A stretch of 64,000 nt of DNA from Amycolatopsis deserti (GTDB lineage: Bacteria > Actinomycetota > Actinomycetes > Mycobacteriales > Pseudonocardiaceae), in contig NZ_BNAU01000004.1 in the NCBI RefSeq assembly GCF_014653945.1, forward strand, positions 558,001 through 622,000, in the 5' to 3' direction. This document shows, in pieces, positions 8,615 to 18,886 of the stretch (positions are counted from its first letter, which is position 1; every line of letters starts with the position of its first letter). The notes beneath the pieces are model-generated. The model had not been told where the DNA came from and did not search any database. It saw only the letters and a list, made by a program, of their open reading frames with translations. Both the position numbers and the translations under genes were made by a program.

Positions 8615-10321
8615 TCAATTCACCGGGACCGGCGGCTCGGCGTGCCAGTACCCGAGCAGCTCCCGGTACAGCGGCGAGACCGACCGCAGCGCCACCGGAT
8701 CGCCGTCCACCGCGTCGGTCCCGTCGAGCACCAGAACCCGCTTGGCGCGCAAGGCGGAACTGATCCGGTGCGCGATGACCACCACCGTGCCGCCGCGGGC
8801 CGCGAACGCCTCCTCGGCGCGCCGCTCGGCGATCGGGTCCAGGTGGCAGGTCGCCTCGTCCAGGATCACGACCGGCGCGTCGGACAGGTACGCGCGCACG
8901 AGGGCGATCAACTGCCGTTCCCCGGCCGACAACTCGGCCGGTACCACTGCGGCCGGGTATCCGCCGAGGCGGGCGAGCAGGTGTTCCGCGCCGACTTCGG
9001 CCACCGCACGGTCCACCTGGGACACCTCGGCCGACGGCCGCAGGTAGACCAGGTTGTCCCACACCGAGCCGCTGAACACGTACGCCTCCTGCGGGATCAG
9101 CACCCGCAGCCGGGCCAGCTGGGCCGGGGTCAGGCCGGTGACGGACGCGCCGCCGAGCCGGATCGAACCGGACCCGGGCCGCAGCAGTCCGCACACCAGG
9201 CCGGCCAGGGTGGACTTGCCGATTCCGCTCGGCCCGACGATCGCCAGGTGATCCCCTTCCGGCACCACGAGGTCGAGATCGTCGAGCACCGGCTCGGCGT
9301 GCGGCCCGTAGGCGAACGTGACGCCGTCGAGGGCGATGTCGTGCCCGCACGGCGTGGTGGAGACGAGCGGGCCGGGCCGTTCCGGTGGGGCGGTGGCGTC
9401 GAGGATGCGGCCCAGCGTCACCACGAACTGCAGCCCGCTGCTGCCGACGCCGGTGACCAGCGTCTGCAGGGCCGGGTTGAGTCCCATCAGGATGTAGGTC
9501 AGGCCGCCCATGATCGCGCCGGTGGTGAGCCCGCGGCCGACCAGCCACGGCGCGGCGAACAGCAGGACGATCAGCGGCAGCCACACCCCGGCGGCGAAGC
9601 AGAAGGTGCGCAGCACCGCGACCCAGGCGAGTGCGCGCTCGGCGGCCGCCTGCTCCTCGATGGGCTCCGCGGCGAGCGCGGCCGCGTGCCCCTCGGCGCC
9701 GGTCGCGACCACGTCCCGGGTGGCGGACAGCACCGCGTTCGCCGTGTCGCCCACCCGTTCCTCGGCCAGCACCGTCGCCCGCTCGCGTGCGGCGGCCAGC
9801 CCCAGGGTGGCGACGAACGCGCCGAACCCGAGTGCGAACGGCGGGAGGATCAGGCCCACGATCACCGGGTCGATGGACAGCAGCCCCAGCACCACGCCGG
9901 CCACGGTGACGGCGAACCCGCGGGTCACCACGATGAGCCCGGCGAAGGAGTCGCGCACGATCTCCACCTGACGCGTCACCCGGGCCATCGCCCCGTCGTC
10001 GCGGTGGCCGGCGACGGCGTGCGCGAGCGCTCCGCCGACCACCCGGCGGAGGAGGTCGTCGCGGAACGGCTCGACCAGATCGCCGAGGCGGCGGAACACC
10101 TGCCGCGATCCCCACGCCCCGACGCAGGCCGCGAGCAGGAACGCGCCCAGCCAGGCCAGCCCGGTCACCGGCCGCGCCGCGAGGAACCCGTCGTCCATCG
10201 CCTTCGCGATCGCCAGACCGGAGATCGTCGTGGGCAGCGCTTCCGGGACCGACCAGGCGAGGAGCGCGAGCAGCGGCCGCCGGTGCAGCGCCCGCAGCCC
10301 GAACCGGATCTCCCGCTTCAT
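8615..10321 (-). CDS. ABC transporter half-exporter (canonical ATP site)
   Basis: A 568-residue fused TMD-NBD half-transporter. The N-terminal half has six hydrophobic segments (type I exporter fold); the NBD has Walker A GPSGIGKST, signature LSAGERQ, and Walker B VVILDEATCHLD with the catalytic glutamate. The ATG at 10321 overlaps the upstream gene's stop (ATGA), giving tight coupling with its partner. By analogy with RamAB/AmfAB it should export the modified lanthipeptide. A longer reading from 10402 only extends antisense-like sequence over the partner gene. Confidence 0.9.
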   Translation of the reverse strand: MKREIRFGLRALHRRPLLALLAWSVPEALPTTISGLAIAKAMDDGFLAARPVTGLAWLGAFLLAACVGAWGSRQVFRRLGDLVEPFRDDLLRRVVGGALAHAVAGHRDDGAMARVTRQVEIVRDSFAGLIVVTRGFAVTVAGVVLGLLSIDPVIVGLILPPFALGFGAFVATLGLAAARERATVLAEERVGDTANAVLSATRDVVATGAEGHAAALAAEPIEEQAAAERALAWVAVLRTFCFAAGVWLPLIVLLFAAPWLVGRGLTTGAIMGGLTYILMGLNPALQTLVTGVGSSGLQFVVTLGRILDATAPPERPGPLVSTTPCGHDIALDGVTFAYGPHAEPVLDDLDLVVPEGDHLAIVGPSGIGKSTLAGLVCGLLRPGSGSIRLGGASVTGLTPAQLARLRVLIPQEAYVFSGSVWDNLVYLRPSAEVSQVDRAVAEVGAEHLLARLGGYPAAVVPAELSAGERQLIALVRAYLSDAPVVILDEATCHLDPIAERRAEEAFAARGGTVVVIAHRISSALRAKRVLVLDGTDAVDGDPVALRSVSPLYRELLGYWHAEPPVPVN

Positions 10322-11967
10322 CCGAACGCCTCCCGGTAGCCCGCGTCCTGCCAGAGCCGGTGGTGCGGCGCGACGGCCCGCACGCGGCCGGCGTCGAGCC
10401 ACACGACGCAGTCGGCCCGGGCGGCGGTCGAGACGCGGTGGGTGACGATCAGGCGGGTGCGGCCGCCGTCGTCGGTCAAGGTGCGGCTGATCTGCATCTC
10501 CGTGACCATGTCGAGGCTGGAGGTCGCGTCGTCCAGCACGAGCAGGCGCCGCGCGTGCCAGGCCCGGGCCAGGCCGAGGCGCTGGGCTTCACCACCGGAC
10601 ATCGGCGCGTCGGCCAGCGGGGTGTCGTAGCCCTCCGGATAGCGGCTCACGAAGTCGTGGGCGTGGGTGGCGCGGGCGGCGGTCAACACCGAGGCACGGT
10701 CCCGTCCCGACCCGATCGCGTCCGCCACGGTCGCGCCGACCAGCACCGGGCGTTCGAACGCGGCGCACACCGCGGCGCGCAACGCTTCGTGGCTCAGCTC
10801 CCCCAGGGGAACGCCGTCGAGCAGCACCTCGCCCTCGTCCGGGTCGCGCAGCCGCGCGGCGAGCGCCGCGAGCACCGACTTGCCGGCGCCGGAGTGGCCG
10901 ACCACCGCCACGGTCGCGCCACCGGGCACGGTCAGGTCGACGTCGTCGAGCAGGGTGGTCCCGTCCGACCGGACGGTGACGTGGCGGAATTCCAGCCGGC
11001 CAGTGCCCTCGGGCAGCGCCCGCGAGCCGTACTCGACCGCGGGCACGGTGAGCACCTCGGCGGCGCGGGCGGCGCCGGCCCGCGCCCTGGCGAGCTGCCC
11101 GAACACCCCGGCGAGCCCGCCGAGCCCCGCGCCGAGCACCGCGTACCGGCTGGCCGCGAACAGGTCCCCGGCGGTGATCCGGCCATCCACCAGCGCCAGC
11201 CCGCCGACCGCGAGGACGGCGACCAGGACGAGCGGGCCCGCGACGGCGCCCTGCGCGGCCGCCCGGGAGAGCACCTGCCAGGTCTGCCTGCCGTGGCCGT
11301 GCAGCTCGGGAAGCGGTTCGAGCACCCGGCTCTCCTCCCGCCCGGCCGTGCCGGCGGCCGCGATGGTCCGCGCCCCCGCCAGCGACTCCGCGAGCCGGGC
11401 CGCGATCCGGCCCTGGGTCCGCTGGTAGGCGGTGAAGACCGCGGTGCTGCGGACGGTGAAGGCACGCAGCACCGCGGCGACGACCGCGAGCCCGGCGACG
11501 AACGCGACCGCCAGCCACGGGTCGATGACGACCAGCAGCACCAGGCTCCCGGCCGGCGGCAGTACGGCGGCCACCACGGTCACCACGCTCGGTCCGGCCT
11601 GTGCGGCGTCGACGGCGTTGCCGGAGATCCGGCTCACCAGGTCACCGGTGTCGAAGCGGCGGGCGCGGTCCGGCCCCATCCGGAGCACCTGCCGCACCAG
11701 GCGGTTGCGCAGCCACGCGGTCGTGCCCGCGACGCAGGCGATGCCCGCGGAGGCGTCGATCAGGTCGGCGAGGATGCCCACCACGACGAGGGCGGCCGCC
11801 AGCAGCAGCCAGCGGCCGCTGTCGTCCCCGGCCACGATCGCGTCGACCGCGCGCCCGAGCACCGCGGGCAGCGCCAGCGTGCTCAGCGTGCCGGCCAGCG
11901 CGGCGAAACCGATCACCGGCAGCCATGCGCCCCCTCGCCGCACGATCGCACCGAAGGTCGTGGACAC
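10318..11967 (-). CDS. ABC transporter half-exporter (degenerate ATP site)
   Basis: A 549-residue TMD-NBD protein and partner of the downstream half-transporter. Walker A is GHSGAGKSV and the signature MSGGEAQR, but Walker B reads LLVLDDATSSLD, with aspartate where the catalytic glutamate is expected. One degenerate and one canonical site is typical of heterodimeric exporters. The GTG start at 11967 follows GAGGAGG. It is separated from the precursor gene by 69 bp that contain a strong hairpin. Confidence 0.9.
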   Translation of the reverse strand: MSTTFGAIVRRGGAWLPVIGFAALAGTLSTLALPAVLGRAVDAIVAGDDSGRWLLLAAALVVVGILADLIDASAGIACVAGTTAWLRNRLVRQVLRMGPDRARRFDTGDLVSRISGNAVDAAQAGPSVVTVVAAVLPPAGSLVLLVVIDPWLAVAFVAGLAVVAAVLRAFTVRSTAVFTAYQRTQGRIAARLAESLAGARTIAAAGTAGREESRVLEPLPELHGHGRQTWQVLSRAAAQGAVAGPLVLVAVLAVGGLALVDGRITAGDLFAASRYAVLGAGLGGLAGVFGQLARARAGAARAAEVLTVPAVEYGSRALPEGTGRLEFRHVTVRSDGTTLLDDVDLTVPGGATVAVVGHSGAGKSVLAALAARLRDPDEGEVLLDGVPLGELSHEALRAAVCAAFERPVLVGATVADAIGSGRDRASVLTAARATHAHDFVSRYPEGYDTPLADAPMSGGEAQRLGLARAWHARRLLVLDDATSSLDMVTEMQISRTLTDDGGRTRLIVTHRVSTAARADCVVWLDAGRVRAVAPHHRLWQDAGYREAFG

Positions 11968-11985
11968 GTACCCTCCTCCTCAAGG

Positions 11986-12024
11986 CCGCGGCCCCGGACG
12001 AACGCCAGTCGTCCGGGACCGCGG
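11986..12024 (-). terminator. Intercistronic hairpin between precursor and transporter genes
   Basis: Two 16-nt arms (12009-12024 and 11986-12001) around a 7-nt loop. In the minus-strand RNA all positions pair, with one G-U wobble; as plus-strand RNA that position would mismatch, so the structure fits minus-strand transcription. No U-tract follows. It could lower readthrough into the transporter genes or protect the precursor mRNA, so that far more peptide than exporter is made. Confidence 0.65.
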
Positions 12025-12036
12025 CTGCACCCGGGA

Positions 12037-12186
12037 TCAGTGGCAGATCAGGACGCTCAGGCCACTGGTGCCGCCGCAGAGGGTGACGCTCAGGTTGCTC
12101 GGGCAGCTCTTGCCGCTCGCGCTGCTGCCGCCACCGCCCCACTCCGGGGCCGCGCTTTCCATGCCTTGCAGGTCGAGAAGGGCCAT
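12037..12186 (-). CDS. lanA: Class III lanthipeptide precursor (SapB/AmfS-like)
   Basis: A 49-residue peptide with a perfect Shine-Dalgarno sequence (AAGGAGGAGAA) before its ATG. The leader starts MALLDLQGMES; LDLQ is the recognition motif of RamS/AmfS-type precursors. The core has two copies of the S-x2-S-x3-C pattern used for labionin or lanthionine rings: S30-N-L-S33-VTL-C37 and S41-G-L-S44-VLI-C48, ending in H49. This matches the two-ring layout of SapB. Unlike SapB it has an additional S27-C28-P just before the first ring. The product should be a hydrophobic morphogen-like peptide that helps aerial hyphae leave the surface. Confidence 0.92.
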   Translation of the reverse strand: MALLDLQGMESAAPEWGGGGSSASGKSCPSNLSVTLCGGTSGLSVLICH

Positions 12187-12218
12187 TTCTCCTCCTTGGA
12201 GAGTGGGTTGGACGGGGA

Positions 12219-14801
12219 TCACCCTGCCGCGCCGACTGCCGGCGCGGAGGTCTGTGGGGCCGGGGCGGGCGCGAGCAGCGGCAGGTGGACCGGCGGGTCG
12301 GCCAGCACCGAGCCCAGCGCCAGGAGCACCCCGGCGGTGCCGGTGGCGAGGTCCATCGACAGGCGCAGCAGTCCGGTGCCGGGGAACGCCGTGCCACCGC
12401 CGAAGGGAAGCGCGTGCCAGGCCAGCGCGCGCACCTGCCTGGCGACCGACGGGTCGCGCGGCGGATCGGGCGAGCGCCCGGCGAGGTAGAGCAGGATCCC
12501 GGCGCGGCCGGAGAACAGCCCGGGCAGGATGTACATCGGCGACTGCGCGGCGAGCTGGATGCGCCGGTTCGCCTCGGCGAACTCGGCGTCGTCGCGGCGC
12601 GCGAGGAACTCGTCGAGCACCAGGCCGATGCCGACGCTGCCGACGTCCAGGTAGGGCATGGTGCGCCAGCCCTCGTTGACCTCCAGCGCGCCGCTGTCGC
12701 GGACGACGCACTGCCGGAGGTCCTGCCGCAGCGCGATCGCGGCGCGGTCGAGCAGGGCGGTGTCGCCGGTGTCGTCGTAGGCCCGCAGGAGCAGCAGCGC
12801 CTTGCCCGCGCCGCCGCGCATCAGGCCCGCGAAGGAGCCGTCCCGGCCGCTGATCTCCGGGCCGTCGGCGGCGTCACCGACCCGCTCGGCGACCAGTTCC
12901 ACCGCCCGGTGCGCGGCCCGCCGGAGCGTCGGATCGCCGGTGCGGCCGGCGAAGTGCAGGAGGTTCAGGCCGGCGCCGGCCAGCCCGCCGCCCAGGTCCG
13001 GCCCGAGCGCTTCCCAGTTCTCGCGCAGGCAGATGTCCAGCACGTCCAGCGCCTGCTGCCGGTATCCGAGGTGGTCCAGGGCGAAGGCCGCGCCGTGCAG
13101 CCCGTCGAACAGGCCGAGCCGGGTGCCGCCCGGCGGGTTGGTCGCGCGGTCGACGAGCCACTTCTCGAAGACGGGGCTGGGATCCGCACCGGTCGCGGAC
13201 AACGCGTAGAGCACCCCGGCGGCGCCGTGGGCCAGGCCGATGCCGCCGGTGGCGAACTGCTCCGGATCGCCGGGGAAGAGCCGGTCGTCCCGCTCCGGCG
13301 TCGCGCTCGCCACGATCGCGCGCACCAGGTCGTCGCGCAGCTCGGGCCAATCCGCCGGGTCCGGTTCGATCCGCGGGTGCGGCAGGTGCGGGGTACCCGG
13401 CGGCACGATCACGTCGACCGCCTCGGTGAGGTAGCTCCGCGGCACCGGGAAGTGCTCGGCGATGATCTCGGCGAACTGCCGCGCCTTCACCCGGTGCAGG
13501 CCGAACAGGTAGGTCATCGGCAGGAACAGCGCCAGGCGCAGGCACGCGAGCGCGTAGCGGTCGATGTCGAAACCGGTGACGCTGCGCGGCGCGGCGAACC
13601 CCTGGTTGCCCAGGCCCGGCCGGGCCGCCTCCGCGACCGGGGCGGCCACCTCGAAGTCGAGCAGCCGGATCGTGCCGTCCGCGCGCACCATGACGTTGAA
13701 CAGGTGCAGGTCGCCGTAGACGATCCCGCGCTCGTGCACCGCACGCATCGTCTCTTCGATCTGCCGCTGGATCCCCATGGCCCAGTCGGTGAAGTCGCGG
13801 TAGTCCTCCGGTCCAGCACTCGGGTCGATGAGCGGGTACCGGCGGACGATCGCCTTGCCCAGCACGTCGCCCTCGACGTACTCCATCACCAGGAACCGGT
13901 GCTCGCCGAGCCAGAACAGGTCGTGCACCTCGGGGATCCCCGGGATGCCCGCCAGCCGCCGCAGGATGTCGTGCTCGTGCTCGACGCGCCGCACCGCGTC
14001 GTGGCCCCACGCGTCGAGTCCCGCGTGCGGGCGGCCCTCCTTGAGGACCACCTGGGCGCCGGTGCGGTTGTCCCGGCCGACGTAGATCCCGCCGCCGTTG
14101 GAGAAGTGCACGACTCGCTCGATCGTGTAGGGCAGGCCGGCGACGGTGACCGCGTTGCGGGCTTCCAGGTGCGGCGCGAGGAAGTCGGGGAGCGTCACCC
14201 ACGGCGGCACGTGGAACACCGGCCCGCGGCGGTCCGGGACCAGCCGGCCTTCGCCGTCCGCGATGGCCGGCACCACGTCACCGTTTTCGGTGACCATGTA
14301 CCGGTTGACGAACGCGCCGTAGCGCACGAACAGCGGCCCGCGCCCCCAGCGCAGGTCGCTCAGGATGTAGGGGTTCGGCTCGCCGTCGAGCGTCTCGCCG
14401 AGTTCGCGCAGGATCGTCTCGCACGCGCCGAGATCGGGCGGGTAGATCGTCACCAGCTTGCCGCTGTACCCGCGCGGCGCGTACTTGGAGACCCGGGCGG
14501 TCAGCGCGGCGGGCGAGCGCAGGAACTTGAACTCGATCCGCCGCGGCACGCAGTAGTCCCACACCGCGTCGAGGATCTTCTCGGCGTTGCCCGGCGTGGC
14601 GGAGACGTGGATCTTCCACCCCTGCGCGGGCAGCCCGGTGGCTCCCGGGTCGAGCACGAACCAGTCGTCCTGCTCGTACCGGCGCCAGCCGTCGGGCAGG
14701 GGCAGCCGCGCGGTGGCGAAGGACGGGCCGGCGGTGCGCTCGGAGTGCATGGCGTCGTAGAACGACGAGTCGGCCATGCAGAATCGCTCGTACTCGTCCA
14801 T
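12219..14801 (-). CDS. lanKC: Class III lanthipeptide synthetase (lyase-kinase-cyclase, RamC-like)
   Basis: Phosphorylates Ser/Thr of the precursor, eliminates phosphate and cyclises. About 860 residues. The start MDEYERFCMADSSFYDAM is typical of RamC/AmfT; the ATG at 14801 with GAGGTGGC ahead is preferred over 14837. Lyase region about 1-215; kinase region with VVLK (K254), YGDLHLFN (D364, N369) and LLDFEV (D382) as catalytic and metal residues; LanC-like cyclase from about residue 520 to the end. The cyclase lacks the Cys-Cys/His zinc ligands of LanC, as is usual in class III. Only 32 bp separate it from the precursor gene, so they form one operon. Confidence 0.95.
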   Translation of the reverse strand: MDEYERFCMADSSFYDAMHSERTAGPSFATARLPLPDGWRRYEQDDWFVLDPGATGLPAQGWKIHVSATPGNAEKILDAVWDYCVPRRIEFKFLRSPAALTARVSKYAPRGYSGKLVTIYPPDLGACETILRELGETLDGEPNPYILSDLRWGRGPLFVRYGAFVNRYMVTENGDVVPAIADGEGRLVPDRRGPVFHVPPWVTLPDFLAPHLEARNAVTVAGLPYTIERVVHFSNGGGIYVGRDNRTGAQVVLKEGRPHAGLDAWGHDAVRRVEHEHDILRRLAGIPGIPEVHDLFWLGEHRFLVMEYVEGDVLGKAIVRRYPLIDPSAGPEDYRDFTDWAMGIQRQIEETMRAVHERGIVYGDLHLFNVMVRADGTIRLLDFEVAAPVAEAARPGLGNQGFAAPRSVTGFDIDRYALACLRLALFLPMTYLFGLHRVKARQFAEIIAEHFPVPRSYLTEAVDVIVPPGTPHLPHPRIEPDPADWPELRDDLVRAIVASATPERDDRLFPGDPEQFATGGIGLAHGAAGVLYALSATGADPSPVFEKWLVDRATNPPGGTRLGLFDGLHGAAFALDHLGYRQQALDVLDICLRENWEALGPDLGGGLAGAGLNLLHFAGRTGDPTLRRAAHRAVELVAERVGDAADGPEISGRDGSFAGLMRGGAGKALLLLRAYDDTGDTALLDRAAIALRQDLRQCVVRDSGALEVNEGWRTMPYLDVGSVGIGLVLDEFLARRDDAEFAEANRRIQLAAQSPMYILPGLFSGRAGILLYLAGRSPDPPRDPSVARQVRALAWHALPFGGGTAFPGTGLLRLSMDLATGTAGVLLALGSVLADPPVHLPLLAPAPAPQTSAPAVGAAG

Positions 14802-14858
14802 GCCACCTCGCTTGGTCGCCACGGCACCGCCGGGCACAAGCTAGGTGGCAGGTCTTCC

Positions 14859-14891
14859 GGTCGCCTTAGTCTCCGCTTAGGGTCCGCTTTG
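14859..14891 (-). promoter_or_regulatory. Three tandem 11-bp repeats upstream of lanKC (candidate SARP operator)
   Basis: On the minus strand three consecutive 11-mers read CAAAGCGGACC, CTAAGCGGAGA and CTAAGGCGACC. SARP regulators bind heptamers repeated every 11 bp, and a SARP-type protein is encoded in this locus. A TAnnnT-type -10 (TAGCTT, 14838-14843) lies 15 bp downstream, and the lanKC ATG is 57 bp downstream of the repeat block. Confidence 0.55.
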
Positions 14892-14897
14892 GCTTGA

Positions 14898-17294
<2,397 letters not shown>

Positions 17295-17300
17295 CGCACG

Positions 17301-17338
17301 AAGGCCGGCCGCTCCCCACGGGGGCGGCCGGCCTTTTT
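17301..17338. terminator. Bidirectional terminator between leuA and the AhpD-like gene
   Basis: AGGCCGGCCGC and its reverse complement flank a short loop, with AA on one side and TTTTT on the other (CGGCCGGCCTTTTT). It serves leuA and, on the other strand, the convergent gene ending at 17342. Confidence 0.85.
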
Positions 17339-17341
17339 CGT

Positions 17342-17830
17342 TCAGTGCGCCGCGGCCGAGAACATCCCGGGCTGGTAGGAGCCGCCCTGGTTGCGGACTA
17401 TCACGTTCATCCGGTTGGCCGCGTTGATCATCGCCACCAGGGTGATGAGCGCGGCGGTCTGGTCGTCGTCGTAGTGCTTGCGCACCTGGGCCCACGTCTC
17501 GTCCGACACGCCCTCGTGCGCGTCGGCGAGGCGGGTGCCCTCCTCGGCCAGCGCGAGCGCCGCCCGCTCGGCCTCGGTGAACACCGTGGCCTCGCGCCAG
17601 ACCGCGACCAGGTTGAGCCGCGTCGCGGTCTCCCCGGCGGCCGCGGCCTCCTTGGTGTGCATGTCGACGCACAGCGCGCACCCGTTGATCTGGCTGGCCC
17701 GCAACGACACCAGCTCCTGCGTGGACTGCGGCAGCGCCGTCGACTGCAGCACCGCGGCCACCCCCGCGAACCGCTTCGCCAGCTTCGCCCCGACCTCGTT
17801 GGCCATCAGGTTGAACCGGGTTTCCACCAC
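17342..17830 (-). CDS. Carboxymuconolactone decarboxylase / AhpD-like protein
   Basis: A 162-residue all-helical protein. SQINGCALCVDMHTKEA holds the Cys-x2-Cys...His arrangement of AhpD-like peroxidase partners. Family members act as alkylhydroperoxidase components or decarboxylases; the substrate here is unknown. The GTG at 17830, preceded by GAGGAGGA, is preferred to ATG 17866, which would add 12 acidic residues. It stands between leuA and a LysR gene, with its own start region. Confidence 0.85.
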   Translation of the reverse strand: MVETRFNLMANEVGAKLAKRFAGVAAVLQSTALPQSTQELVSLRASQINGCALCVDMHTKEAAAAGETATRLNLVAVWREATVFTEAERAALALAEEGTRLADAHEGVSDETWAQVRKHYDDDQTAALITLVAMINAANRMNVIVRNQGGSYQPGMFSAAAH

Positions 17831-17903
17831 TTCGTCCTCCTCGGAGTCGCTCTCGTACGACCACAAGGCACCGGCCGCGCGCCGGATGTGACAGTGACGG
17901 CCG

Positions 17904-18815
17904 TCACGGCTTGGTCGTCACCGCGGCGGCCTCGGCGTGCAGGAGCTCCAGCACCGTGGCGACCGGCGGGCGCGTGCCGGCGCCGGTGCGCAGGACGGCC
18001 TCGATCAGCCGCGCCGCGCGGATACCGGCCAGCGGCCGCCGCACGATCCGCCGCGACCAGGTCCCGGCCAGCGTGTAGCGCGGCAGCAGCGCGATGCCGT
18101 GCCCGGCCGCGACCAGGGCCTCGATGATCCGGAAGTCGTTGATGCGCTGCTTGACCCGCGGCCGCACCCCGGTGCGCACCGCGAGCGACCGCAGCACGTC
18201 GTCGACCGGGAAGCCGACGTCCACCGAGATCCACTGCTCCCCGGCCAGCTCGGTGAGGTCCACGCGGCGGCGCCGCGCGAGGTGGTGGCCGAGCGGCAGC
18301 GCCACGTCCAACGGCTCGCGCAGCAGGTGCACCACGTCCAGCCGGGCGGACGGGAACGGCTCGGCGTGCTCGTCCCGGTGCGTGACCACGATGTCGAAGT
18401 CGGCGACCAGCTCCGGCACCTCGGCCGGCGTCATGTCGACGTCGCGCACCTCCACGTCCAGGCCCTCGACCTCGGCGAACCGGTGCAGCAGCCCGGGCAG
18501 CAACATCAACGCGGCGGACGGGAAGATCGCCACCCGCACCCGGCCGCGTGGCAGGCTGCGGAACACGTCCATCTCCGCCTCGGCGCGATCCATCGCGGCG
18601 ATGACCTCGTCCGCCCGCACCACCAGCGCCCGGCCCGCGTCGGTGAGCCGCAGCCCGCGACCGGCCGGTTCGGTGAGGACCAGCCCGACCTCCGCCTGCA
18701 GCGCCCGGAGCTGCTGCGACACCGCGGACGGCGTGCAGTGCAGGGCCTTCGCCGCGGCCGTCACGCTGCCGCGATCGGCGAACTCGCGCAGTACCCGCAA
18801 CCGGCCGATGTCCAT
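17904..18815 (-). CDS. LysR-family transcriptional regulator
   Basis: 303 residues. The N-terminal winged helix (DIGRLRVLREFADRGSVTAAA, then TPSAVSQQLRALQ as recognition helix) is followed by the periplasmic-binding-like effector domain. It is divergently transcribed from an EamA transporter with a 71-bp gap holding an inverted repeat, so it most likely controls that exporter. The effector is unknown. Confidence 0.9.
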   Translation of the reverse strand: MDIGRLRVLREFADRGSVTAAAKALHCTPSAVSQQLRALQAEVGLVLTEPAGRGLRLTDAGRALVVRADEVIAAMDRAEAEMDVFRSLPRGRVRVAIFPSAALMLLPGLLHRFAEVEGLDVEVRDVDMTPAEVPELVADFDIVVTHRDEHAEPFPSARLDVVHLLREPLDVALPLGHHLARRRRVDLTELAGEQWISVDVGFPVDDVLRSLAVRTGVRPRVKQRINDFRIIEALVAAGHGIALLPRYTLAGTWSRRIVRRPLAGIRAARLIEAVLRTGAGTRPPVATVLELLHAEAAAVTTKP

Positions 18816-18841
18816 GAAGCAACGCTACACAGTAGGTGCAA

Positions 18842-18855
18842 ACAATCTCGATTGT
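18842..18855. promoter_or_regulatory. Inverted-repeat operator between LysR and EamA genes
   Basis: ACAATC-TC-GATTGT is a perfect 6-bp inverted repeat in an A/T-rich island midway between the divergent starts. It is a likely LysR-type binding site. Confidence 0.55.
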
Positions 18856-18886
18856 CCTTCATAGTTGTGGCAGGCAAGCTGAACAA

